Source of the DNA: DATDIC01 sp963764525
Lineage (GTDB): Bacteria > Pseudomonadota > Alphaproteobacteria > Acetobacterales > Acetobacteraceae
Direction: 5' to 3'
DNA: 64,000 bases
Assembly (NCBI GenBank): GCA_963764525.1
Contig: CAVXTC010000005.1
Coordinates: 62,001-126,000 of the forward strand
This document shows positions 38,428-47,138 of this stretch, in pieces. How positions within the stretch are numbered: the first letter of the stretch is position 1; each line of letters begins with the position of its first letter. The translations under genes were made by a program, and so were the position numbers. The notes beneath the pieces are model-generated. The model did no database searches. It was not told the origin of the DNA and saw nothing but the letters and a program-made list of their open reading frames with translations.

Positions 38428-39816
38428 CTACGCTTTTACGCCCTGCGTTCCCCCATCGGATGTCGCGGGCGCCGAGCCGAGCCGGTGGCTCATCTGCGCG
38501 TCGCGGATGGCGATCGTGATCATGCCGAGCATGACCAGCGCGGCGGCCGCCTGCACGGCGGAATAGACCCAAAGCGTCTGCGCCGCAGACAGCCCATGCC
38601 GCCAGCCGACCACCAGTGCCAGGACCACCGCCGTCATGCGCCCCACCTGCCAGAGCGCGGCGGCCACCTGCCGCTCCAGCATCTGCAACGTGGTGGACAC
38701 CGGGTGCAGCACGGTACCCGCGAAGTACCCCAGGCTGAGCGCCCGCAGGTACGGAACCGCAGCAGCCCATTGCTGACCGAAGAACACCGGGAACAGCCAC
38801 GCGGCGGCGACGTTCGCCAGCAGGATCCACGCAGCGGTCACCAGCGCCTGCCGCGGCAACACTTGGCGAAAGCGCCGTCCCAGCATCGCCGGATCCTGCT
38901 TGACCGACCGCCCGGCCTCGCCGGTGAACACCTGCAGCAGCGACGTGCTGACGATCAGCAGCGGCCGGCCGATGACGCGATCCGAAAGAAAGATCAGCCC
39001 GGCCACGGTGGGAGAGTAGAAGGCGGACACCAGCACATAAAGAATGCCGCCGCCGCCGGCCATATCGAGCAGCCGCGCCCAGCTCACGAACAACGGGAAT
39101 CCGGCAAACCGGCGCGCCAGCCCCCGCATGTCGGACCACTTGATGAGCGCCAGCAGATCGAGCCGGTGCAGTACATAGCGCCGCAGCAGCAGCCCGGTAC
39201 CCGCCGATTGGCCGATCACATAACCGATCGCCAAGCCCGTCGCGCCGGCACCTGCCAGACCGAGCAGTATCTGTGAGATCGGCCCGCCGAGGCCCTGCGA
39301 AATGCGCGTCCGGGCGATGTTGCGGAACTCCGCGAGCCGGGTGGCCACCGCCACCATGATGTAATACGCGCCGACGCACGCGAAGCCGAGGGGCAGCAGC
39401 CAGCGGTTGGCGGCCAGCGGTCCAAGCGCCAGCAGTTCCAGCGTGTGTCGCGGCAAGGCATAACTGAGCACGCCCAGAAGCCCGGTTGTCACCGCCAGAG
39501 CGATCCAGCTCAGCGCCGCGAGGTTCGCCATCTCGGCATCCGTCTCGGTGATCGGGATGGCGATCTCCAGCCCAAGCGCCGCCACCACGGCGAGAACCGC
39601 CGCCGCGGCGGTATAGACGCTCAGCGTGCCGAACTGCTCCGGCGTGTAGATACGGGTGAGGATCGGCGCCAGCAGCACGCTGGCTGCCTGCCCAAGGACT
39701 GTGCCGATCAGCATCACCCCGACATTGCGGGCGAAGCTGCCGCGACTGGGCCGGAAGGCGAGGATGCGCGCCTGTACCGAAGGCGGCAGCCGGGACAGCA
39801 GGACGTATGCGCTCAC
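38428..39816 (-). CDS. Oligosaccharide flippase family protein (Wzx-like)
   Basis: 462-residue polytopic membrane protein of the MOP/polysaccharide biosynthesis superfamily with about twelve helices. FARNVGVMLIGTVLGQAASV, PILTRIYTPEQFGTLSVYTA and the C-terminal helices are typical. It would flip the lipid-linked repeat unit across the inner membrane. GTG at 39816, with AAGGAG five bases upstream, is chosen; a longer frame to 39960 has no membrane-protein character. Upstream of galE with an 88-base gap. Confidence 0.9.
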   Translation of the reverse strand: MSAYVLLSRLPPSVQARILAFRPSRGSFARNVGVMLIGTVLGQAASVLLAPILTRIYTPEQFGTLSVYTAAAAVLAVVAALGLEIAIPITETDAEMANLAALSWIALAVTTGLLGVLSYALPRHTLELLALGPLAANRWLLPLGFACVGAYYIMVAVATRLAEFRNIARTRISQGLGGPISQILLGLAGAGATGLAIGYVIGQSAGTGLLLRRYVLHRLDLLALIKWSDMRGLARRFAGFPLFVSWARLLDMAGGGGILYVLVSAFYSPTVAGLIFLSDRVIGRPLLIVSTSLLQVFTGEAGRSVKQDPAMLGRRFRQVLPRQALVTAAWILLANVAAAWLFPVFFGQQWAAAVPYLRALSLGYFAGTVLHPVSTTLQMLERQVAAALWQVGRMTAVVLALVVGWRHGLSAAQTLWVYSAVQAAAALVMLGMITIAIRDAQMSHRLGSAPATSDGGTQGVKA

Positions 39817-40126
39817 CACTTCTCCTTGTTGTCCCGTCTTGTTGCCCCTCACGGATGAATACCGCACACGACGCCAGGCTCCCCGCCAGGGGGTGCGACA
39901 CTGATGTTGGGGATTCCGGCTTGCACAAGTCGGGCCGCCCGTGGTCCCGCTCGCGGTCACGTGCGAAGCGTGCCACGTTTGCGTGTCCTGTGCTTCGGCG
40001 ATCAGGGTACCGCGGCACTACCAGTCAGCGAATAGTCGTGACCGGACCTGCCACGAAGACGCCGCTTTCTTCTACTCAACTCACCAGCGGTGGGGCTTCA
40101 CGATCAAAATGAAAAGATGATGACGA
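39817..40126. other. 310-base divergent spacer between the flippase gene and the sigma-54 activator
   Basis: No gene. It must hold both promoters. GTGCCA occurs on the plus strand near 39970, but the matching -12 GC is two bases too close for a sigma-54 site. No clear operator or terminator seen. Confidence 0.4.
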
Positions 40127-41281
40127 ATGCTTGAGAAAACCATACCCGACACGATCCGGGTCAGCATCGGTGATCTCGCCCGGCTTCCCGTCGAGAAGCT
40201 GGCGAGGCTGCTGATCGACTGCGCCCTCGAGGATCCCAGCCTGCTCACCCGGCTGCACGCGAGCCTTAGTGAACAGCGCGCCGCCGCCTGCCGCGCGGCG
40301 TCTGGCAGCGCCGGCCATGCCGAGCTCATCGGCGACAGTCCGGCGATGCGTCAGATCGCCGCGATGCTCGGCCGCTTCGCCCGCACCGACGAACCCGTGC
40401 TGATCACCGGCGAAAGCGGCACCGGCAAGGAATTGGCGGCGCGGCTGATCCACGAGCAGTCCCGACGCGCCGCCGGACCGTTCGTTGCCGTGAACTGCGC
40501 CGCGATCCCATCCAACCTGGTCGCCTCCGAGTTGTTCGGTTACGAGAAGGGCGCCTTCACCGGCGCCGCCACCCGCACCAAAGGGCAGATCGAGCACGCC
40601 AGTGGCGGCACCCTGTTCCTCGATGAAATCGGCGACATGCCGATCGACCTGCAAGGCCATCTGCTGCGCTTCCTCCAGGAAGGACAGATCGTGCGGGTCG
40701 GCGGGCGTGAAACCATCAGCGTAGATGTGCGCGTGGTCTCGGCGACCAACGTGCGGCTGCGCCAGGCAATGACCGATGCCCGCTTCCGCGAGGATCTCTA
40801 CTACCGGCTGAACGTGCTTACTCTGCACCTGCCGCCGTTGCGCGAGCGGCCCGAAGACATCGAGCCCCTCGCGCACGGTTTCCTGGCCCAGGCGACCGCC
40901 CAGTACGGGCGCGAGGTGACAGGGTTCGACCCGGCAGCGATGGAGGCCCTGAAACGCCATCCGTGGCCCGGCAACGTGCGTGAACTGATCTCCACCATCC
41001 GACGGGCGGTGGTGATCGGCGATTCGCCGCGACTCCGCCTCGCTGATCTGGTCGGGCTTGATGAGGCGCCGCGATCTGCACTTGTGGCGTCACCTGGCCG
41101 CCCCCAGCCGGGCTCCGCGGAGGAGCGCCTGGCTTTGCTGGACGCGCTGACCTGTACCCGGGAGAACGTCACACTTACGGCACAGGAACTCGGCGTCTCC
41201 CGGGTCACGCTGTACCGGATGCTTCGCCGCCATGGCATCAACCTCGACCGCGGGCTCCGGCCGGCGCCGACGATGAACTGA
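40127..41281 (+). CDS. Sigma-54-dependent transcriptional activator, no receiver domain
   Basis: 384 residues. Residues 1-65 are a short helical region without a response-regulator, GAF or PAS fold. The AAA+ domain (66-300) has Walker A ITGESGTGKELAAR, the sigma-54 contact loop YEKGAFTGAATR, Walker B GGTLFLDEIGDM and the arginine region RFREDLYYRLNVL. A Fis-type helix-turn-helix (LTAQELGVSRVTLYRMLRR) ends the protein. It drives open-complex formation by sigma-54 polymerase. With no sensor domain, activity is probably set by expression level or a separate anti-activator. Sigma-54 sites before nearby polysaccharide genes suggest its targets. Confidence 0.92.
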   Translation: MLEKTIPDTIRVSIGDLARLPVEKLARLLIDCALEDPSLLTRLHASLSEQRAAACRAASGSAGHAELIGDSPAMRQIAAMLGRFARTDEPVLITGESGTGKELAARLIHEQSRRAAGPFVAVNCAAIPSNLVASELFGYEKGAFTGAATRTKGQIEHASGGTLFLDEIGDMPIDLQGHLLRFLQEGQIVRVGGRETISVDVRVVSATNVRLRQAMTDARFREDLYYRLNVLTLHLPPLRERPEDIEPLAHGFLAQATAQYGREVTGFDPAAMEALKRHPWPGNVRELISTIRRAVVIGDSPRLRLADLVGLDEAPRSALVASPGRPQPGSAEERLALLDALTCTRENVTLTAQELGVSRVTLYRMLRRHGINLDRGLRPAPTMN

Positions 41282-41607
41282 CCACGGCTTCGCCTCACTC
41301 TTGCCGGAAGGGGGGCTCCCACTCCCATCCCGCGTAATGCCCGGCCATCCCGCGTCATGCCCGAAGGCCGGCTATCCACGTCTTTCCTTTATTCCGCTGG
41401 TAACATCGCCGGTCGCTGGCTTCCGGCCATGACAGTTCGCAGTAGTTGCACTTAAAACATAATCAAACGGTGGAAAGCCTGGGCGTCGAATACCCGGCAG
41501 CCTGTGGATTTCCTCCACCCGTTTTCGCCGGCACAAGCTTCGTGGGCATACCGCCGGCGGAGCCGGTCGTTTCGCCGCCTGGGCATCAACACTTGCCGCC
41601 CGGGAAG
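41282..41607. other. 326-base spacer with short repeats, no gene
   Basis: Holds CATCCCGCGTAATGCCCG-like units twice (about 41325-41360), probably decayed dispersed repeats. No coding sense was seen. Confidence 0.4.
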
Positions 41608-41955
41608 TCAGGCGGTGTGGATCGTATCGCGCACCTGGTAAAGTACACGCAGGGCGTCGATCAGCGTCGGCGCCGATCCGATGATCTGGCCGTCCGCACA
41701 GCACGCCACCGCCCAATCGCCGCTTCGCCCTACCACCAGCCAGTCGGCCAGGGCAGCCCCGGACCGATAGACGCCGAGGATCGCCGCCGCATTCGGCACC
41801 GGCCAGGGCCGCACCCCAAGATCTTCGACGCCGTCGATGCCGGCGGATCGGGCCGCCTCGCACCACGCCGCCAGTTCGCTGCGCTCCTCGGACGTAAGGC
41901 GCGTGAACGGCTGCGGGACCCGGAGCGTTGCCGATTCGATGGGAAGAGACTGCAT
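41608..41955 (-). CDS. Hypothetical protein, 115 residues
   Basis: From the ATG at 41955. Soluble, mixed alpha/beta by composition: TRLTSEERSELAAWCEAARS, then GVYRSGAALADWLVVGRSGDW and SAPTLIDALRVLYQVRDTIH. No family recognised and no signal peptide. The frame is open to 42297 but that part is low-complexity and Cys-rich and has no start support. Weak ribosome site. Codon use is like neighbours, so it is probably real. Confidence 0.45.
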   Translation of the reverse strand: MQSLPIESATLRVPQPFTRLTSEERSELAAWCEAARSAGIDGVEDLGVRPWPVPNAAAILGVYRSGAALADWLVVGRSGDWAVACCADGQIIGSAPTLIDALRVLYQVRDTIHTA

Positions 41956-42217
41956 ATCAAACACCACGCTGAGGGGGGCCGTCGGGCTCCCGGTTGCGAG
42001 GGGCCGAAGCGACTGCCAAGCCGGCCCTGGACCACCGGTTGTGCAAACCGCGCGCCATGATATCGAGGTTTTCATCGCCCTTACACAACAATGGTGCCGG
42101 AAGGGAGGGAACCGGGTTGCAGCGCGATAATGAGAAATCAGACCTGGGTCGCTGCAACGGCGGCGTGACTTACCCGCCACGTCACACTTCGTCACACCCG
42201 GACAGCATCGCCAACTC

Positions 42218-42484
42218 TCAGAACAGATTGCTGAAAATAAGCCATGCGGCGTACAGGGCAATGAGGCTGCACAGAGCGGAAACGAGCATGAGCGCAAGGC
42301 CCTGCCGCCGTGCGCGCTGTCGGATAATCATTTCCTCCCGATCTTCTGCCGGCCGATCGTCGGCCGGTTTGCCCAGGGTGCTCGTCGGGAAGCCGTTTTC
42401 GGCCGGTGGCACCAGTTCAAGGATCTCGCGGCCGCGGCGATCCGCCTCGGCGGTGGCCGGCGACCGATCACCCGATTGCGACAC
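42218..42484 (-). CDS. Hypothetical tail-anchored membrane protein, 88 residues
   Basis: GTG at 42484 has GAGGAA four bases upstream. The N-terminal two thirds are charged and soluble (ATAEADRRGREILELVPPAE; DREEMIIRQRARRQ), the last 25 residues form one membrane helix (LALMLVSALCSLIALYAAWL). Positive residues just before the helix put the N-terminus in the cytoplasm. Function unknown. Confidence 0.5.
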   Translation of the reverse strand: MSQSGDRSPATAEADRRGREILELVPPAENGFPTSTLGKPADDRPAEDREEMIIRQRARRQGLALMLVSALCSLIALYAAWLIFSNLF

Positions 42485-42677
42485 CGCTTCCTCCTCACCC
42501 CGCTCGTCGCAGCACCTGGTCCGGAGGTTGGCGCTCACGGGAGCGTAGGCTGGATGGCCAAACTCGCAAACCGGAATGGCATTGTCAACTGCGCGTGAAG
42601 ATCGTGATCGCGGCGAAGCCGTTGCATCCCACCTGAACTGCGTCGGCGGAACAATCGCATCCACCTCGGGACGGTGA

Positions 42678-43277
42678 ATGACCTCTCGCTTTGTCCGGAC
42701 ATTGGATCAGCCGAGCTTCGATGACGCCTGCGCCGCCTTGATGCGGCGGGTCGAAGCGAGTTATGCACCCACCTTGATGGTAGGCATTCGCACCGGCGGA
42801 TTGGTGGTGGCGCATGCCATGGCGCGTGCCGCAGTCAATACCTCCTTGGCCATCGAGCCGCTGACTTGCCGGCGCGCTGCGACCGGCACCAAGGCCCGGC
42901 TCCCGTTCCTGCGTGCGCTGTTGACCGCCCTGCCGCGACCGGTGACGGATGCGCTGCGCCTGCTGGAGGTGCGACTGCTGTCGTCGCGTCGCCGGTCGGC
43001 CGCCGGCGCGCAACCGATCGACCGCGCCGAGGCGGTCGCCATCGGCGTTCGCGTGCAGGCCATGCAGGCGCCGCGATTGCTTGTGGTTGATGATGCCGTG
43101 GATAGCGGCAAGACCCTGGCGACCGTGCTGCGCACGTTGCGCGAAGCCTGTCCCGCCGGCACCGAGATCCGCTCCGCAGCGATCACCGTCACGTTGGACA
43201 ATCCGGTCGCCGAGCCGGACTACGCGCTGTATCGCCGCGTCGTGTGCCGCTTTCCGTGGTCGTTTGATGCCGCGTGA
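42678..43277 (+). CDS. Type I phosphoribosyltransferase domain protein
   Basis: 199 residues. The PRPP-binding motif RLLVVDDAVDSGKTLATVL (four hydrophobics, two acids, then D-S-G-K-T) identifies a type I PRTase fold; APTLMVGIRTGGLVVAHAM is the usual loop I. The substrate base is not evident, and such proteins may be regulators. Its end overlaps the HAD gene by eleven bases, so the two are probably linked in function. Confidence 0.85.
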   Translation: MTSRFVRTLDQPSFDDACAALMRRVEASYAPTLMVGIRTGGLVVAHAMARAAVNTSLAIEPLTCRRAATGTKARLPFLRALLTALPRPVTDALRLLEVRLLSSRRRSAAGAQPIDRAEAVAIGVRVQAMQAPRLLVVDDAVDSGKTLATVLRTLREACPAGTEIRSAAITVTLDNPVAEPDYALYRRVVCRFPWSFDAA

Positions 43278-44073
43278 TGAAGCCGGGATGATCGGGGCGC
43301 CCGGTGCTGCCCCGGTGCTGGTGTTCGACCTCGACGGCACGATCCTGAGTGTCAACAGCTTTCCGGCTTGGATCCTGTTCCTGGTCGGCGGACCGCTGCG
43401 CCGGGTCGGGCTGCCGGACCGCGCCCGCCTGTCGCTGCGGGTGCTGCGTCTGCTGGTCGGCCGCAAGCTCGGTCGCGCCGCGCATGAGGACCTTTTGCGC
43501 GGGGCGCAGGCGGCCTGGGCGGCACTCGCCGGATCCGACCCGGACCAGACCAAGCTTGAAACCTCGCTGCTGCGGCGGGTGCGGCCAGCGCTTCGGCCGG
43601 TGCTCGATCGCATCACCGTGGATGGCGCGGATGCAGTACTGGCCACTGCGGCGGCGGCCGAGTACGCACTGCCGCTGGGCCGACGGCTCGGGTTCCGCCA
43701 CGTGCTCGCAACCCCATCCGGTCGTCCGCCGGATGCTCTGTGCAACACCGGGACCCGAAAGCGCGACCGCGTGATGGCGTTCCTGCGCGAGCGCGGCTGG
43801 GATGATCGGCCGTTGGTGTTCTTCACCGATCACACCGACGACCTTCCGCTGATCCGCGAAAGCAGCGCGGTGTGCTGGTTCGGCTCCGCGTCGATGCTGA
43901 CGCTCGCTCGCCAGGCAGCGCCGCAAATCCCGTTCACTGCCTGCCGCGACTTCGGTTCCAACGAAATCACCGACCTGTTGGCGACGTTGGCACATGCGCC
44001 CGGAAAAACCCCAGGCAGAACAACCGTGAGCGGAAGACCTCCGGACCGGACAAGCCCGGTCGGAACAACGTAG
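43267..44073 (+). CDS. HAD-superfamily hydrolase (HAD-IB/SerB-like)
   Basis: 268 residues. Motif I VLVFDLDGTIL has the Asp nucleophile and acid/base; motif IV FFTDHTDDLPLI has the metal-binding acids; a helical cap lies between. This is the HAD-IB arrangement of phosphoserine phosphatase-like enzymes. Two start codons are possible (43267 and 43288); the first overlaps the PRTase gene and neither has a strong ribosome site. The TAG stop is part of a palindromic repeat and the last 20 residues are probably not conserved. Confidence 0.85.
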   Translation: MPRDEAGMIGAPGAAPVLVFDLDGTILSVNSFPAWILFLVGGPLRRVGLPDRARLSLRVLRLLVGRKLGRAAHEDLLRGAQAAWAALAGSDPDQTKLETSLLRRVRPALRPVLDRITVDGADAVLATAAAAEYALPLGRRLGFRHVLATPSGRPPDALCNTGTRKRDRVMAFLRERGWDDRPLVFFTDHTDDLPLIRESSAVCWFGSASMLTLARQAAPQIPFTACRDFGSNEITDLLATLAHAPGKTPGRTTVSGRPPDRTSPVGTT

Positions 44074-44138
44074 GCGGAAAAACGCAACGCATTCCGCGGG
44101 CCCGGCACGGCGGAATGCGCTGCGCTGTTCCGCCCTAC
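44070..44138. repeat. REP-like palindromic element, copy 2
   Basis: Arms GTAGGCGGAA and TTCCGCCCTAC enclose AACGCATTCCGC...GCGGAATGCGCT. It is related to 8701-8768. The two convergent genes end in it: HAD stop TAG at 44071 and glycosyltransferase stop at 44135-44137. It may act as a bidirectional terminator or RNA-end hairpin. Confidence 0.85.
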
Positions 44139-45380
44139 GCGAGACGCCCGGACACTCCGCGGGCCATCACGCGGTCGTAAATCGACACCAGCGCATCGGT
44201 GTGCCTGGCGCGGTCGGGTGGCTCTGCCCAGAACCGCTCATAGGCGGCGCGCCCGGCCGCGCTGACCGCGGTGTCGTTGCGTGTGATCTCGATCGCGTCT
44301 AGCAGGTCGCCGATGTCTCCGCTACGGAATACCCAGCCGGTGGCGCCGTGCATCCACTCGTTCGGCGGCCGCCGAGATATCGCTGACGATCGCCGGTACG
44401 CCGCGCGCCGCCGCCTCGGCGACCACCAGGCCGAACGTCTCGTACCACAGGCTCGGGAACAGCAGACAGCGCGCCTGGTGCAGCTCCGCGGCGACCTCGC
44501 TGGCCGGCAACCAGCCGGTAACCCGCCCGCCCATCGCCTCGATCTCGACGCGCAACGGGCCGTCGCCGATGAAAGTAATCGGCAGTCCGGCACGCCGTGC
44601 CGCCTCGGCGGCAAGCGTCACGCCTTTTTCCGCATCCAGCCGCCCCAGCACGACCAGCGCGCGGTTCGCCGCGACATCGACCGGCCTCCCGCGAGCCACA
44701 TCGGTGATGTTCTCCAGGGGGTAAAGGCGTGCATCGTCCGGCAGATACGGACGCAACAACGCGGACGAGCGCGCCGACAGCGTGATGTAATCGCGCACTG
44801 TGGCGGGGAACCGCGCCAAATGACGCTGCGCCGCGCTGCGCACCAGCCGGTACGCCTTGTGCGCGACGTGTCGCTTGTCGCAGGAACGCGCGACGCAGGC
44901 CGCTGACAGACCGCGCAGCGTGCAGGGCTCGTTGCGGCGATAATCAAAAAACGCGCCGTTCGGACAGGCGGCGAAGAAATCGTGCAACGTGCAGACCGTC
45001 GGAAAGCCGGCGCGCCGCGCGGCCAGCATCGGGGTGGTGGTCAGCGCCTTGGTGTAGCCGTGCAGATGCACCACGGTGCGCTGCGGATCGTGCCGCGCCA
45101 GCGTCTCACGCGTGGTGCGCCAGGCAAGCCGGTTCCACAGCACCTGCGCGGCAACACGCGGCGCTCGCGCGGCGTCCGCCAGCTCCGGCTGCTCCAGGCA
45201 AATCACCCGCACTCCGGCATCCCCAAGCTGATCGGCGACCGGACCCACCGCGCCCAGGAACGTCACGTCAAGCCCGTGCGAGGCCAGCGCGGCTGCCTCA
45301 TCCAGCGCGACTTTGCTGGCGCCGCCCTGGACGTGACAGAAATCGTTCAGCACCAGGACGGAATTCACGCGCGCCGGCAT
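44135..45380 (-). CDS. Glycosyltransferase family 4 protein (one frameshift)
   Basis: About 415 residues. N-terminal domain with VLVLNDFCHVQGGASKVALD and a Cys-rich insertion (TLHDFFAACPNGAFF; CTLRGLSAACVARSC), as in many GT4 enzymes of capsule loci. The C-terminal domain has LVVLGRLDAEKGVTLAAEAA, WYETFGLVVAEAAARGVPAI. After SDISAAA the frame shifts (about 44370) and NEWMHGATGWVFRSGD completes the family ending. ATG at 45380. Separated by four bases from the acyltransferase upstream, thus co-transcribed. Confidence 0.87.
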
Positions 45381-45383
45381 GGT

Positions 45384-46439
45384 TCAGCGCGGCACGACGA
45401 CGATGCCCGGCGCCGGTGCCAGGGGACGCGGACGGGCCACACGGCGCGACAGCCGCTTGCCCAGCTCGATCCCCGGCCGTTCGATCAGGTGCTCAGCGGC
45501 GAACGCGAGGCCCAGCACCGCGGTCACGATGGCGCCCAGCATCCACAGGCGCGCCTGGAACAGCCCGAGCAGGATCAGCGTCTGGATCATCGGCCCGTGC
45601 AGCAGATACACGCTGTAAGACATGTCCGAGCGCATCGCCACGACCCGCATGCGCAGCGCAAAGCAGAACACGAACGCACCCACCACCAGCGGACAGATCG
45701 CCGGGGGCATCGGGTCGAACAGGGTCCAGATCGCCAGGAAACTGGCCGAGACAAGGCAGGCCAGCGGGGCGCTGACGCGGATCTTCCGGCCATACAGATA
45801 AAGCGCCATGCCGACCGCGAAGAACTGCATCTGTCCCGGAAGCTGCCTGGCGTAGCGGATATATCCGAGGTGCAGGGCGGCGGCGTCATACGCGGCCGAC
45901 GCGACGAACACTGCCAGCAGCGCGCCCCAGCCCCATCGCCGCACCGCCAGATAAACCGCCGGCACGATCAGGTAGAAACCCAGCTCGATCTTCAGCGTCC
46001 ACAAGCTCGGGTTGATGCCGGGAACATGAAGCCCGTGCAGCACGCCGCCGATGTCGTATTGCAGGAAATTGGCGAACGCGAGGTTCACGACCAGGTACCG
46101 CGCCGTGTCGTGCAGCGCGCTCAACGGGCCGCCCGGCAGCAGCGAAACCATGATCATGGTCTGCGCCAGCACGACGAACACATACATCGGCAGCAGGCGG
46201 AACACCCGGCGCGTGTAGAACGCCAGCACCCCGCGCGATCGTTCCAGGCTGCCGGTGATCAGGAAGCCGCTGACCACGAAGAACGAATCCACCGCGGCAT
46301 CGGCCAGGTTGAACGGGAAGGGGGGGCGAGGCGTGCCGGACAGCAGCCGGAAATGGCCAAACACCACCATCAGCGCCAGTAGCAGGCGCAGCAGCGTGAA
46401 GTTGTTGCCGTCCTCTTCGTCCGCCCGCCCGGTCATCAT
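45384..46439 (-). CDS. Acyltransferase family 3 membrane protein (OafA/ExoZ-like)
   Basis: 351-residue inner-membrane O-acyltransferase with about ten helices. The conserved start NNFTLLRLLLALMVVFGHFR carries the catalytic histidine; AVDSFFVVSGFLITGS and YTRRVFRLLPMYVF follow in the family order, with SLWTLKIELGFYL later. It probably acetylates or otherwise acylates the exopolysaccharide. First gene of a two-gene operon with the GT4 gene; a sigma-54-like site lies 30-45 bases upstream of the start. Confidence 0.9.
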   Translation of the reverse strand: MMTGRADEEDGNNFTLLRLLLALMVVFGHFRLLSGTPRPPFPFNLADAAVDSFFVVSGFLITGSLERSRGVLAFYTRRVFRLLPMYVFVVLAQTMIMVSLLPGGPLSALHDTARYLVVNLAFANFLQYDIGGVLHGLHVPGINPSLWTLKIELGFYLIVPAVYLAVRRWGWGALLAVFVASAAYDAAALHLGYIRYARQLPGQMQFFAVGMALYLYGRKIRVSAPLACLVSASFLAIWTLFDPMPPAICPLVVGAFVFCFALRMRVVAMRSDMSYSVYLLHGPMIQTLILLGLFQARLWMLGAIVTAVLGLAFAAEHLIERPGIELGKRLSRRVARPRPLAPAPGIVVVPR

Positions 46440-46468
46440 GCTCTCGAACGCGTCTCAGGCGGCAGGGA

Positions 46469-46484
46469 TGCAATGGTCGTTCCA
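46469..46484 (-). promoter_or_regulatory. Sigma-54-like promoter before the acyltransferase/GT4 operon
   Basis: Read leftwards the sequence is TGGAACG-ACCA-TTGCA, one mismatch (C to A at position 4) from TGGCACG-N4-TTGCW, with the GG and GC elements at exact spacing. Transcription would start near 46457, about 18 bases before the gene. Confidence 0.5.
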
Positions 46485-46516
46485 GCGCTGGGGTCGGCGA
46501 CCGTCCAGACTGGCAG

Positions 46517-46532
46517 TGGTACATCGCTTGCG
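46517..46532 (+). promoter_or_regulatory. Weak sigma-54-like promoter facing the cysteine-repeat gene
   Basis: TGGTACA-TCGC-TTGCG: GG and GC spacing correct, three mismatches to the consensus. It is divergent from the site at 46469-46484, 32 bases away. Alone it would not be convincing. Confidence 0.25.
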
Positions 46533-46600
46533 TTGTCTCTCCATTGCGTTCTCTCTTGCCGAATTGCATTCTCTGACCCCGCCGTTATTCCGCCTCCGCC

Positions 46601-46700
46601 GTCATTCCCGCGAAAGCGGGAATTCATGCCGCCCCCAAACCTGGGTGGCTCGCCTGGATGCCCGCTTTCGACGGGCATGAGGAAGCACGCGGGCATGACG
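46601..46700. repeat. Dispersed GTCATTCCCGC-type repeats
   Basis: GTCATTCCCGCGAAAGCGGG at 46601 and GATGCCCGCTTTCGACGGGC with GCGGGCATGAC to 46700, the same family as 29025-29106. It lies between the divergent promoters and the gene at 46758. The remaining 46440-46757 spacer holds the two sigma-54-like sites. Confidence 0.7.
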
Positions 46701-46757
46701 AAGGGCGCGGGTATCGCCGGAGTGAAAACGATGGTGCGTTCGGGAAAGGCAGCACGC

Positions 46758-47138
46758 ATGATCCGCATGGACCGGCTGGCCAGCGTGGTACTCCTGGCCA
46801 GCTTGCTGCCCTCGCCGCCGGCCATGGCCGCGGCCTATTGCCTGCAAACCGAGGCCGTCCCGCCGCAATGCATCTATGACGATCCCGGTGAGTGCAGCAC
46901 GCGCGCGGCACAGCTCAATGGCTGGTGTACTTCCAACCAGACCCTCACCTCGACGGCCGGCTCGGGCCGCTTCTGCCTGCTGATCAACGGCGCCGCGAGC
47001 TGCACCTACATCGACCAGGGCATCTGCATGCGCGACGCCGCGCAGCAGCACGGCGCCTGCGTTACCGCCCCCTCCACCGCGACGCGGACTCCGGGCGCCA
47101 ATCCCTACGCGAACCGCGCCCTGCTACCGGGCGGCTGA
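46758..47138 (+). CDS. Secreted protein with two cysteine-rich repeats, unknown function
   Basis: 126 residues from the ATG at 46758 (an in-frame ATG at 46731 is possible). A signal peptide (RLASVVLLASLLPSPPAMAA) is followed by two copies of a 30-residue unit. Unit 1 starts YCLQTEAVPPQC and ends RAAQLNGWC; unit 2 starts FCLLINGAASC and ends DAAQQHGAC. Each has four cysteines in equivalent order, so two disulfides per unit are likely after export. The layout resembles DUF3551-type small secreted proteins, but assignment is uncertain. Its 3' end overlaps the convergent beta-helix gene by 15 bases. Confidence 0.7.
   Translation: MIRMDRLASVVLLASLLPSPPAMAAAYCLQTEAVPPQCIYDDPGECSTRAAQLNGWCTSNQTLTSTAGSGRFCLLINGAASCTYIDQGICMRDAAQQHGACVTAPSTATRTPGANPYANRALLPGG

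Noticed and set aside
39960..39985. Sigma-54-like TGGCACG on the minus strand before the flippase gene
   Set aside because: The following GC comes two bases too early for the strict -24/-12 spacing.
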